Shown one piece after another: positions 8,808 to 17,791 of a stretch of 64,000 nucleotides of DNA. Positions within the stretch are counted from its first letter, which is position 1. Every line of letters begins with the position of its first letter. The stretch is from assembly GCA_020402865.1 (NCBI GenBank), contig JADBYT010000001.1:124001-188000 (forward strand). Reading direction: 5' to 3'. The notes beneath the pieces were generated by a model that was given only the letters and a program-made list of their open reading frames with translations, was not told where the DNA came from and ran no database searches. The position numbers and the translations under genes were made by a program. Source of the stretch: Bacteroidota bacterium (GTDB taxonomy: Bacteria > Bacteroidota > Bacteroidia > Palsa-965).

Positions 8808-11105
8808 ATGATACAGGTTATTAAAACAGCTGGAAACCAGTCGATAAACGAGTTAAGCGTTTTTTTTGATAAAAAAAGAGCTGTGCTTATTACACACCGT
8901 GCTGATTTCATTCAACCTCATCTTGTGTTTCGCGAAGTGATTCGCTTTTTTGTATCCGAATTAGGTAAAGTTCATGTAGAGACTTATTTAAGCAGGTATC
9001 GGTCGGTAATGAGTTTGCTTTATGGTGAACTTGCCGGACAAATGAACGAGGAAGAGGAGCGTGAAAACGATTTTTGTGCGGCCCGGTGTGATTCAAATTA
9101 CGCGCATAGCCCGATTGCAAAATCAGCACTGATTGAGTCTTGTGCCTCATTAATGATTGAATTCAATGCTCAGATTCCCTACAGAATAGTAGTGAGTGAC
9201 GTTTCAACGCTTGATGTGAACAGTGTGGATCTGCTTAAGCATTTATACCATCTTCACCGCGATGAATCTCCTGATTTACTGATTGCATATAATCCGATAT
9301 GGCCCGATGATGAATGGGATTATGAAAACGGGCTTTGTCATTTTTACGGGCACGATACCGTTACTGTGCTTCAGGCGTTTGTATATGCTTTTGAAGAAGC
9401 GGCTGATCAGCTTATTGATTTAAGAATGATGGCAGAAACAGCTGTCAGCCAGCCGGCAACCCAACACGATACATTATGCGAACCCGAACTCACGCCTGAA
9501 TACGAGGCTTTTGTAAGACTTTCGGCAAATGTGCCATTCTCCGCAGAAGAGGCTGAGCGTACTTATCAGGCAATAATCGGATGTTTCAGGCAGTACGACT
9601 TTTTCAATACGCTCTTTCTCGGGCTGCGTGCCCGTGAAAAAATATTCTCACAACTAACACACGCTCAGCGTGCCGAATTACTGCATGTGCTCGGACTTTC
9701 AGCACATATCCGCCATTTTTTTACGCAGGAAAACAGTCGTCTTGCCGATTTTCTTCACCAGATTTTCGTTGAAGCACTGCAATACGAAACCCGTTTGTTG
9801 CATCGTATTGCACTCTGCTACAGACTTGTTGTTACGTTTGGCAGACGGAAAAATGACATACAACGTGCTTACAGTTACTTAAGCATTGCCGATACCGAAT
9901 TGCCGGAATTGCTCAACGACAAGCTGAAAATTGCCCGTGCATGGTTACTAAACATTCATAGCTATCTGCTGATGAAAGAAAATAAGCTGGAAGAAGCAAT
10001 AGCGCGGCATGAAGAAGCAATAGGGTCAGTATTCGAGATTGATGTGGAGGCGGGTGAGGTGTATGTACGTGAGCTGGAATTTACAAAAGCCATTCTTGCC
10101 GAAAATCTGGCTACGCTTACAGCCATAAAAAAAGATTACACATCCATGCAGCATTGGCTCGAAATTGAAACGGCGTTTAGTGCGCGCTGGCCTTTTTTTC
10201 ACGCCTCTGCCAGAGCCGAATGGCAATCTTTATATTTCAGGCAGCATAAACTGAAACAAGCCAGACTGTATGCTGAGGAAGGATTGTTGCTGTGTAGCAA
10301 AAGTTTTAATTATGTGCTTGCTTATTACTTCAGAGTAAGCCTGGCCGAAATTACCAGCCGGATGGGTATGGCTCATGAAGCGGCTTCCCATTACGAAAAA
10401 AGCTATGTGTATTGCACGCAGATAGGCCATAGCTATCCCGAAATTTCTGCGCTGTATCTGCTTCATTCTGCGGTATCCATGCACCTGAGTGCAGGAAATT
10501 ATTCGCGTGCTGCATATTGGCTTGAGCAAATACAACGGCTTGAACTTACGCACACTCCTGCCCAGCGTATTGCGCTGCTTGTGTTAAATGCACAGCTGGC
10601 CGGAATACAAAAAGATACGGCCGGGGTGGATGCCTGTATGAATGAGGCAATTGAACTGGCCGTGAATGATGGCGGTTCGGATATTTTCTTTACTACACTG
10701 CTGGAGGCAGGTCGTATTTGCACACATGCAAAAAGAAATTCCGAAGCAGCTTCAGCCTTTACACAAGCAGCCGAACTGCTTACGCTCGAACTCAGCGGAT
10801 TACCCTTTAAGCCACCGGTGGCTGAGCTTGCGCTGCTCTATCTGGGGCTGGCCCAAACCGGCGATATTCCGCTTAACTATTTGCCCGATGCTGTTTCGAA
10901 CCTGGCTGCAGCATTACCCAATCACACGGCTTCGTGGAGTATTTTACCCGAACTGGTGGAAATACTTTCGAAGTTATCTCCTCATGATTTAGAAAAACTC
11001 ACCATGCGCTCGGCTTCGGCAATCAAAGAAATTCTTTCCGCTGCCGAACAACGGCAAGACTGCATAAGTCACCTCAATATTATCCATTCCTACATAAACC
11101 GCTAA
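8808..11105 (+). CDS. Degenerate NTPase-like/TPR protein 1 of the peptide operon
   Basis: A 765-residue protein without signal peptide or membrane segment. Residues 1-200 contain a segment YRIVVSDVSTLDVNSVDLLKHL (split here only for description) that looks like the Walker-B/sensor part of AAA/STAND ATPases ('DD...aD..Sl.lL..l'), but no P-loop (GxxxxGKS/T) precedes it. From about residue 330 to the end the protein is all helical with TPR-like pairs (for example KLEEAIARHEEAI, AGNYSRAAYWLEQIQRL). The next gene is a paralogue. Expected to be a cytoplasmic scaffold or receptor for the peptide or transporter. The enzyme or regulatory role is not known. Confidence 0.7.
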   Translation: MIQVIKTAGNQSINELSVFFDKKRAVLITHRADFIQPHLVFREVIRFFVSELGKVHVETYLSRYRSVMSLLYGELAGQMNEEEERENDFCAARCDSNYAHSPIAKSALIESCASLMIEFNAQIPYRIVVSDVSTLDVNSVDLLKHLYHLHRDESPDLLIAYNPIWPDDEWDYENGLCHFYGHDTVTVLQAFVYAFEEAADQLIDLRMMAETAVSQPATQHDTLCEPELTPEYEAFVRLSANVPFSAEEAERTYQAIIGCFRQYDFFNTLFLGLRAREKIFSQLTHAQRAELLHVLGLSAHIRHFFTQENSRLADFLHQIFVEALQYETRLLHRIALCYRLVVTFGRRKNDIQRAYSYLSIADTELPELLNDKLKIARAWLLNIHSYLLMKENKLEEAIARHEEAIGSVFEIDVEAGEVYVRELEFTKAILAENLATLTAIKKDYTSMQHWLEIETAFSARWPFFHASARAEWQSLYFRQHKLKQARLYAEEGLLLCSKSFNYVLAYYFRVSLAEITSRMGMAHEAASHYEKSYVYCTQIGHSYPEISALYLLHSAVSMHLSAGNYSRAAYWLEQIQRLELTHTPAQRIALLVLNAQLAGIQKDTAGVDACMNEAIELAVNDGGSDIFFTTLLEAGRICTHAKRNSEAASAFTQAAELLTLELSGLPFKPPVAELALLYLGLAQTGDIPLNYLPDAVSNLAAALPNHTASWSILPELVEILSKLSPHDLEKLTMRSASAIKEILSAAEQRQDCISHLNIIHSYINR

Positions 11106-11117
11106 AACATAATTCAA

Positions 11118-13364
11118 ATGATACAGGTTATTCAAGGCGCTCAGCATCAGATTAATTTCTTCCTGCATGAATTCATGCAGCGCGAGAGCAATGTGTTTGT
11201 AATGCATACCCATAAAGAATTCCCTTCCGGGTTTTATTGTATGCGCATGTTTACCGACTACCTGAAACAGCGTTTCGGGGAAGAAGAAGTGTTGCAACAA
11301 CTCCGTGCTGATGCGGCAATGAACGCATTTATTTATCCGGAAGCTGCATCGGAAATGAATGACCAGGATAAGAAAGCATTTTCCAGCTTTTCCGCCAGAT
11401 TTGAATCACGCTTAAATGTGCCGTATGGTTTGTTTGAGCGCCTTGCTGCGTTGCTCAGTAAGTTAATCGGGAGCAATACAATTAATCTGATTATTCCGGA
11501 TATCCGTATGGTTGATTCGGAAAGCCTTCGTGTAATTGAAAGTTATTATCGGATTTACAGCCCCTCGTCAATGAGCCTTTATCTGGGTTTTACTACCGAT
11601 GTGATCGACAAGGAAGATGTGAACGGAATTATCTGGGAGCGCTATCAGGGTGATGTGCAGTTTTTTGCGGGTGGTTTTCTGCAATACGAGAATGTACAGC
11701 ACATCAAGCTGACTGATGGCGAAACCACATCGGTAATTTGGAATACCTATGACGTGGTTACTGCGGAAGAAGCAATTTACAATCAACTGGTTTCAGCAAA
11801 GCACATCAGTGAATTGCCACTGAATGAAATACGCGCACAGCTTCATGAGTCGTATGCGCGGTTTTCGTTCCGGGCTGTGATGAAAACCGGTGTGGCATTA
11901 CTTGAAAGGCCTGATTTTACTGATAATGCCATACGTGCAGAAGTTCATGGACTTGTAGGTTCCGCGGCCAATTTCTATCAGTTTACCCATCATGCCAATC
12001 CGCCGTTTGATGATTATCTGATGTATCATCTTGAAGAGGCGTTGAAATACGAAACACGTGCCGATGTGCGCATGGCGCTGTTTTACCGGATTTGTTTTAC
12101 CTGTGCCGAACGTCGCAGCGATATGCCGGCTGCCGAAAAATGGATCAATCAGTTTGTAGAAGAAGTAAATACATCATCGTTATCCGACGTACAGCGAAAT
12201 TATCATCTTGCATGGGCCTATAACGTGCGCGGTCATGTATATGCACATACCGGGCGTTTTGAGGAGGTGGAGCGTGATGGCGAAATTGCATACCAGCTCC
12301 TTTTCGATGGAATCCGGAAAATGGAGGCTGAGGGAGAAACAACATACAATGTGTGGCTGACCGACTACAGGCTTTCAATTTTTAATCTCACTATTCATCA
12401 GGTGTACACCGGTGATGAGGAAAATGAGTATGCCTACAGCCGCAAGTGGCATAAACGTATGGATGAAATCATGTCATTTATGCCGCGCATTATGTTGTTT
12501 GACACTTTTCACTGGATTGATTATCACCGGAACAAATTTGATATCATTAATGCGCTCAAAAGTGCGGAAGAGGGAATACAAGATGCAATTGAGCTCAAGC
12601 ACGGACAGATTTATGTATATACGGTATGCGCGGCTGATTTCAATTTCCGTCTCGGCAATATTGAAAAGGCATTGGATTATTTCTCCCGTGCCGAAAAGCT
12701 CAGACCCGTTTACAATGACCTCTTTTACTTCCTCTCTACATCCTGGTTTAAAGCATGCTGTCTTGCAAAACTCGGCAGGTATGCGGAAGCAGAAGCGTTG
12801 TTTACAGATGAACTGAAAAATAATCCGGCACCTGATTACCGTATCGGACTCATTTCCCGCCTTGCTGTAATTGAAGCCGGAAAAGGTAACCGCAGCGAAT
12901 TTGAAGCATTGATCAATACGGCCATTGATGAAGCAGTTGATCTTGGCGAGTTGAATGTGCTTTTAAAAGTAGCACTCACCTCCTGCCAGTGTCTGCTTCA
13001 ACTTGGCGATAATCAAAATGGTCGTGAGGCACTCGAAAAGGTAAACGAGTTAATTCAAAATGCTGCACATGAAAACGAAACGTTGAGTAAAACAACTCTT
13101 CTCGAAACGGCTGTTTGCAACTTGATGCTCAACGGTTATCAGGAAAATCAGGTATTGGCTGCACTGGGCATTTTGAAAGAAGCTTTAAATGACATCGAAA
13201 GCTGGCAGTACCTTCCTGTTTTAAGCCGGTTTGTGGAGGAATTTGAAATGAATAAACATCATAGCAGTCACGAAAATGCTGTTGCGGAAGCCCTTGAGGT
13301 ATTCCATTTTTCTTTCGGCCAGCAGCGTGAAGCAATTTCCGAAATACATTCAACCCAGGTATAA
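11118..13364 (+). CDS. Degenerate NTPase-like/TPR protein 2 of the peptide operon
   Basis: A 748-residue paralogue of the preceding protein. It starts with the same MIQVI (the first 15 bases of both genes are identical), has a matching Walker-B-like segment (INLIIPDIRMVDSESLRVIE) near residue 125, again without a P-loop, and a shared core around 'EALKYETRADVRMALFYRI' that aligns with 'EALQYETRLLHRIALCYRL' in protein 1. TPR-like repeats occupy about 340-700 (for example GNIEKALDYFSRAEKL, GRYAEAEALF). No DNA-binding domain is visible. It begins 12 bases after protein 1 and ends 6 bases before the transporter, so it is cotranscribed. Confidence 0.7.
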   Translation: MIQVIQGAQHQINFFLHEFMQRESNVFVMHTHKEFPSGFYCMRMFTDYLKQRFGEEEVLQQLRADAAMNAFIYPEAASEMNDQDKKAFSSFSARFESRLNVPYGLFERLAALLSKLIGSNTINLIIPDIRMVDSESLRVIESYYRIYSPSSMSLYLGFTTDVIDKEDVNGIIWERYQGDVQFFAGGFLQYENVQHIKLTDGETTSVIWNTYDVVTAEEAIYNQLVSAKHISELPLNEIRAQLHESYARFSFRAVMKTGVALLERPDFTDNAIRAEVHGLVGSAANFYQFTHHANPPFDDYLMYHLEEALKYETRADVRMALFYRICFTCAERRSDMPAAEKWINQFVEEVNTSSLSDVQRNYHLAWAYNVRGHVYAHTGRFEEVERDGEIAYQLLFDGIRKMEAEGETTYNVWLTDYRLSIFNLTIHQVYTGDEENEYAYSRKWHKRMDEIMSFMPRIMLFDTFHWIDYHRNKFDIINALKSAEEGIQDAIELKHGQIYVYTVCAADFNFRLGNIEKALDYFSRAEKLRPVYNDLFYFLSTSWFKACCLAKLGRYAEAEALFTDELKNNPAPDYRIGLISRLAVIEAGKGNRSEFEALINTAIDEAVDLGELNVLLKVALTSCQCLLQLGDNQNGREALEKVNELIQNAAHENETLSKTTLLETAVCNLMLNGYQENQVLAALGILKEALNDIESWQYLPVLSRFVEEFEMNKHHSSHENAVAEALEVFHFSFGQQREAISEIHSTQV

Positions 13365-13370
13365 ACAGCT

Positions 13371-15560
13371 ATGCGCCGTTTTCCTTTTTTTCGTCAGTAC
13401 GATTCGATGGACTGTGGGCCCACTTGTCTGAAAATGATAAGTGCGGCCTACGGCAAAGACATCAGTTTACAGAAACTCAGAGAGCTTTCGTACCTCTCGC
13501 GCGAAGGCGTCTCGCTTGCGGGTTTGTATCAGGCTGCCGAAAAACTTGGTTTCAGGGCAATGGTGGTCAAACTGCGCACGATCAGTAATGACGATCAGTT
13601 TACATTGCAGCATGCTACGCTGCCCTGCATTGTTCATTGGGATCAGAAGCATTTTGTAGTGGTGTATAAAATTTCCCGCTCACATGTATGGATAGCCGAT
13701 CCGGGAGCAGGAAAAATGAAAATCACAATTGCCGATTTCAGTAAGTTTTTCGAAACCGATCAGGGCGAAGGAATAGCCGTTTTACTCGAACCTACAAACG
13801 AATTTTATGATGCTGAATTTGAAAAGGAACCCCGGCTGGGTCTGAAATATCTTTTTGGCTATTTCAGACCTTACCGGCGTTTTGTGCTGCAGTTGTTTAT
13901 CGGAATTTTTGCTTCGGTTATTCTACAGTTAATTTTCCCCTTTCTGACCCAGGCCATTGTTGATGTGGGCGTTTCTACCAACAACCTTAGTTTTATTGTC
14001 CTTATCCTTATTGCACAGCTTGTGCTTTTTGTATTTAGTGCATTAATCAATGTGATGCAGCGATGGATTATTTTACAAATCAATTCACGTATTTCCATAC
14101 AACTTGTATATGATTTTCTTTCCAAACTGATGAGACTGCCCTTCAGGGTTTTCGATAGTAAAAATACCGGCGATATTTTTCAGCGGATGGAGGATAATAA
14201 ACGGGTTGAAACCTTCCTGTCCGAGTCCTTCATTCCATTTATCATGGGTTCGATCAGTTTTGTGGTGTTTGGAATTGTATTGCTGTTTTACAGCCTGAAA
14301 ATATTTTTAATCTACCTTATCGGACTTACACTGTATGTATTCTGGATTACTTCCTTTATGAAAAAAAGGAAGTCAATTGATTACATACGTTTTCAGGAAG
14401 CCTCCTATAACCAAACTACGGTGCTGGAAATGCTTCGTGGAATGCCTGAAATTAAACTTCAGGGTAGTCAGGTAAAACGCCGTCAGCAATGGCTGGGCGT
14501 GCAGGCTCGTCTTTTCAGAGCAAAAATTCAATCGCTCATTCTTGTTAATTATCAGGATTTCGGCGGGCAGTTTATCAATCAGTTAAAAGATATTCTAATC
14601 ATCTTCGTGTGCGCAAGTGAAGTAATCTCAGGACGAATGTCGCTCGGTATGATGATTGCCGTACAATACATTATCGGCCAGCTGAATGTTCCGGTTATTC
14701 AGCTGGTCAATATTCTCAGGGAAGGACAGGATGCAGTGCTCAGTCTTACGCGTATGAATGAGTTGTACAGCATGAAAGCCGAAGAGGAAAGTTTTGGGAA
14801 TATTGACGGACTCATGCAAGACGATTCCACACTTGTACTTAAAGATGTGTCTTTCAGGTACAATGAATTGTCGGACATGGTGCTGAAAAATATTAATCTC
14901 GTTATACCGCAGGGTAAAACGGTAGCTATAGTGGGAGCCAGCGGAAGCGGAAAAACCACGTTGCTCAAATTGTTGCTCGGATATTACGAGCCTGTCAACG
15001 GGAGCATTAAAACGGGCGATTATGATTTTTCACTTATCGACAAAAATAAATGGCGCAAGCAATGTGGTGCAGTAATGCAGGATGGATTTATTTTTTCCGA
15101 TTCCATTGCCAATAACATTGCCGAAAGCTCTGATCAGGTTGATAAAGCTCGTTTGCTTAAAGCGGTGAAAGTAGCCAACATTCAAAATTTTGTCGAAAAA
15201 CTTCCGCTGGCGTACAATACACAAATCGGTCCGCAGGGCATTGGTTTAAGTCAGGGGCAGCAACAACGTCTGCTCATTGCACGGGCCGTGTACAAACAAC
15301 CCAAACTTTTTTTCTTTGATGAATCGACCAATGCGCTTGATGCCAATAATGAAAAAGTAATTATCAATAATCTGAACGAAGTAACGAAAGATTGCACGGT
15401 GATTATTGTGGCGCATCGGTTAAGTACGGTGAAAAATGCCGACAAAATAATTGTACTCGACGAAGGCCGCATTATTGAAGAAGGCACGCATACCGAACTG
15501 GTTGAACTTGGCGGGGCTTACCTTAACCTTATCAAAAATCAATTAGAACTGGGAAAATGA
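13371..15560 (+). CDS. Peptidase-containing ABC transporter (C39) for GG peptides
   Basis: A 729-residue exporter that removes the leader and pumps the core peptide across the inner membrane. The N-terminal C39 peptidase keeps Gln9, Cys15 (in MDCGPTC), His94 (QKHFVVVY) and Asp110 (IADPG), so it should be active. A transmembrane domain spans about 165-450. The nucleotide-binding domain shows Walker A GASGSGKT (about 522-529), signature LSQGQQQR, Walker B LFFFDE and the H-loop VAHRLS. It overlaps the HlyD-family gene by 4 bases (ATGA). Its substrate is most simply the precursor at 8519. It is of the type often found with Bacteroidota bacteriocin loci. Confidence 0.95.
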   Translation: MRRFPFFRQYDSMDCGPTCLKMISAAYGKDISLQKLRELSYLSREGVSLAGLYQAAEKLGFRAMVVKLRTISNDDQFTLQHATLPCIVHWDQKHFVVVYKISRSHVWIADPGAGKMKITIADFSKFFETDQGEGIAVLLEPTNEFYDAEFEKEPRLGLKYLFGYFRPYRRFVLQLFIGIFASVILQLIFPFLTQAIVDVGVSTNNLSFIVLILIAQLVLFVFSALINVMQRWIILQINSRISIQLVYDFLSKLMRLPFRVFDSKNTGDIFQRMEDNKRVETFLSESFIPFIMGSISFVVFGIVLLFYSLKIFLIYLIGLTLYVFWITSFMKKRKSIDYIRFQEASYNQTTVLEMLRGMPEIKLQGSQVKRRQQWLGVQARLFRAKIQSLILVNYQDFGGQFINQLKDILIIFVCASEVISGRMSLGMMIAVQYIIGQLNVPVIQLVNILREGQDAVLSLTRMNELYSMKAEEESFGNIDGLMQDDSTLVLKDVSFRYNELSDMVLKNINLVIPQGKTVAIVGASGSGKTTLLKLLLGYYEPVNGSIKTGDYDFSLIDKNKWRKQCGAVMQDGFIFSDSIANNIAESSDQVDKARLLKAVKVANIQNFVEKLPLAYNTQIGPQGIGLSQGQQQRLLIARAVYKQPKLFFFDESTNALDANNEKVIINNLNEVTKDCTVIIVAHRLSTVKNADKIIVLDEGRIIEEGTHTELVELGGAYLNLIKNQLELGK

Positions 15561-16861
15561 TAAATCAGGAAGAACTCACACAGGATCCCGATCAGATAAA
15601 ACTAACCGGCAGGCAGGCGGTAAACGAAGCCATCGGGCGTCCGCCTTCTTCGGTACTGACCTATGGACCCGCCATTATTTCATGTATGCTGATTATGTTG
15701 CTGTTGCTCTCGTGGTTTATTCAATATCCCGATATTATTTCAGCCAAGGCAGTGATCACCACACTTTCGCCGCCACAAAAAGAAATCGCACGCATTTCAG
15801 GTAAACTTGATTCTGTTTTTGTAACAGATAATCAGCTTGTGAGCCCGGGCACTCCGCTGGCGGTTATTGAAAACAGTGCCCGATATGCAGATGTGGCCAA
15901 ACTGAAATTACTTCTGAATAATTCAGGCCCTGATGATTTCCCTTTTGAGCAATGTGCCGGCCTTTCCCTCGGTGAAATTGGCGAAGACTACTCGAAGTTT
16001 GAAACTGCTTACATTCTGTTTCAATTAAACGACAGGTTGCAGCCATTTGATGCCGACAGTTACAGCGGCATGCAAAATAAGTATGAGCTCAGCAGCCGGG
16101 AAAGCACTTTGCTCAATCAGCTTTCACTGGCCGAAAAAGAAATGCAACTCAGAGAGCAGGATCTCGACAGGTACCGTACACTCCATAAACAAGGCGTTGT
16201 TCCGGCCGAAGAGCTGGAGCAAAAACAACTTGCGGCTATTGAGGCCGGACGTTCGCTCAAAGCAATAAACCTTGCGCTTTCACAACTTCGCGAAAATAAA
16301 AACATCAATAACCGGAACCTCCGTAATGCAGAATTCAATAAAACACGCGAAAACGTTCAGCTTCGGAACAGCCTGCAGCAAGCTCATTTTTTACTTAAAA
16401 AATCGCTGCGCGACTGGGAACTGAAATATTTGCTTCAGGCTGATATTCAGGGACGGGTTTCATTTATTAATTACTGGAGCAAAAATCAAAGTGTAATTGA
16501 AGGTGAACTAATATTTGCAATTATTCCCGATCAGAAAAGCGGTATTGTGGCAAGAGTGAGAACGCCTTCGCTGAAATCAGGTAAGGTAAAGGCCGGACAA
16601 ACGGTTAATCTTAAACTGGAAAGTTACCCCGGTAATGAATTCGGAATTCTAAAAGGACGGGTTACTTCTGTGTCTGTTGTGCCCGATAAAGAAGGATTTT
16701 ATCAGGTGAATGTTGATTTACCCTCGGGCCTCGTGACTACGTATCAGAAAGAAATTGTATTCCGGCAGGAAATGCGTGCCGATGCCGAAATTATTACAGA
16801 GGAGTTGCGACTGGTAGAACGATTTTTCTATCATTTTAAAAACCTCTGGTCGAATTCATAA
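15557..16861 (+). CDS. HlyD-family membrane fusion protein
   Basis: A 434-residue periplasmic adaptor for the preceding ABC exporter. A single membrane anchor lies at about residues 36-55 (ISCMLIMLLLLSWFI). It is followed by a lipoyl-like half (ISGKLDSVFVTDNQLVSPGTPLAVIE), a long coiled-coil hairpin (about 165-290, rich in Leu, Gln and Glu), the second lipoyl half and a beta-barrel part (VKAGQTVNLKLESYP). The start overlaps the stop of the transporter gene, indicating coupled translation. An outer-membrane TolC partner is expected from the family but none is encoded in this window. It is the last gene of the operon and converges on the MarC gene. Confidence 0.93.
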   Translation: MINQEELTQDPDQIKLTGRQAVNEAIGRPPSSVLTYGPAIISCMLIMLLLLSWFIQYPDIISAKAVITTLSPPQKEIARISGKLDSVFVTDNQLVSPGTPLAVIENSARYADVAKLKLLLNNSGPDDFPFEQCAGLSLGEIGEDYSKFETAYILFQLNDRLQPFDADSYSGMQNKYELSSRESTLLNQLSLAEKEMQLREQDLDRYRTLHKQGVVPAEELEQKQLAAIEAGRSLKAINLALSQLRENKNINNRNLRNAEFNKTRENVQLRNSLQQAHFLLKKSLRDWELKYLLQADIQGRVSFINYWSKNQSVIEGELIFAIIPDQKSGIVARVRTPSLKSGKVKAGQTVNLKLESYPGNEFGILKGRVTSVSVVPDKEGFYQVNVDLPSGLVTTYQKEIVFRQEMRADAEIITEELRLVERFFYHFKNLWSNS

Positions 16862-16913
16862 GAGCTGGTAAAGGATTGCGCCTCATCATGCCCGATGCTT
16901 TTTAGCAAACTTC

Positions 16914-17486
16914 TTAAATTCCCGCATGTGTGCGGAACAGTTTTACCGCTATAGCAAGCAGTACAATGCCAAATACCTTGCGCAGCACGGCCACACCACC
17001 TACACCAAGCACTTTCTCCAAACGGCCAATATTGCGCAGTACGAGATAAACGATGCCGATATTGATAACAATGGCAATGAGAATACTCAGCTCTGAATAT
17101 TCGGCACGGAGCGAGAGCAGCGTGGTAAGCGTACCCGTACCGGCAATGAGCGGAAACGCTAGCGGCATAACCGATGCAGTAGCAGGCATTTCGTCTTTAT
17201 ATAAACGAATGCCAAGAATCATTTCGAGCGCAAGAAAGAACAGAATGAACGAACCGGCAATGGCAAAGTCAGATACCCCGATACCGATAAGCCCGAGAAT
17301 AAATTCACCCACAAACATAAACGTAACCATAATTGCCAGCGAAACCAGCGAAGCACGGCGCGCATTGAGCTCGCCCACTTTTTGCTTGAGGCCGATAATG
17401 ACAGGAATGGAACCGATTACATCAATAACGGCAAACAATACCATGGTTACGGTGGCAATGGCTTTGAGGTCGAATGTCCAGTTCAT
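16914..17486 (-). CDS. MarC family integral membrane protein
   Basis: A 190-residue protein with six hydrophobic segments and the MarC (UPF0056) hallmarks: an early 'LFAVIDVIGSIPVI' helix, the 'GSFILFFLALEMILG' segment and the 'PLAFPLIAGTGTLTTLL' motif. It sits in the inner membrane. MarC was once linked to multiple antibiotic resistance but has no established function. On the minus strand, the sequence just upstream contains CACCTTTG, close to the Bacteroidota -7 element, so a short leader is likely. It is not part of the peptide operon, which faces it. Confidence 0.92.
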   Translation of the reverse strand: MNWTFDLKAIATVTMVLFAVIDVIGSIPVIIGLKQKVGELNARRASLVSLAIMVTFMFVGEFILGLIGIGVSDFAIAGSFILFFLALEMILGIRLYKDEMPATASVMPLAFPLIAGTGTLTTLLSLRAEYSELSILIAIVINIGIVYLVLRNIGRLEKVLGVGGVAVLRKVFGIVLLAIAVKLFRTHAGI

Positions 17487-17599
17487 GCGTGGTAATTTTG
17501 CGCAAAGGTGAGATTTTATGCGTTAATCTCAATGCGCTGTTCCTTGAAACGACAGAAAACAACGATGAGCGGCAGTGAATTCGTATTTTTCGGTCAGCT

Positions 17600-17755
17600 A
17601 TGACAATGAATCAGCTTCCTGCGCTTATTGCCTCATTGGGTAATGTAAAAGCATGCAAAGCGTATTATCGAACTTCAGCGCGGGCTGTCTGAAATGCGTG
17701 CTTACCTGAGTAAAGATCCGGCTGCCGGCAATATCCGCTGTACGGTTCAACTTTA
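17600..17755 (+). pseudogene. Small frameshifted gene or assembly error, about 51 residues if repaired
   Basis: From ATG at 17600 the frame reads MTMNQLPALIASLGNV and then drifts into low-complexity sequence and a stop. Removing one A from the AAAA run at 17647-17650 restores a sensible continuation, KHAKRIIELQRGLSEM and then RAYLSKDPAAGNIRC..., to a TAA at 17753-17755. The repaired peptide is amphipathic and protein-like. I do not recognise the family. It could be a decayed gene, a sequencing indel in a homopolymer, or chance. Confidence 0.35.
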
Positions 17756-17791
17756 ATCTGCGCTTTAATCTGATTGTGTGATTTTTGTATC

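Noticed and set aside
8808-9400. Walker A motif in TPR protein 1
   Set aside because: No GxxxxGK[ST] occurs in the first 200 residues. The Walker-B-like segment alone does not show ATPase activity.
8519-16861. Lanthipeptide or other RiPP synthetase in the operon
   Set aside because: I looked for LanB/LanM/LanKC, YcaO, radical-SAM CxxxCxxC and ATP-grasp motifs in the two large proteins and found none. The TPR-rich helical content does not fit these enzymes.
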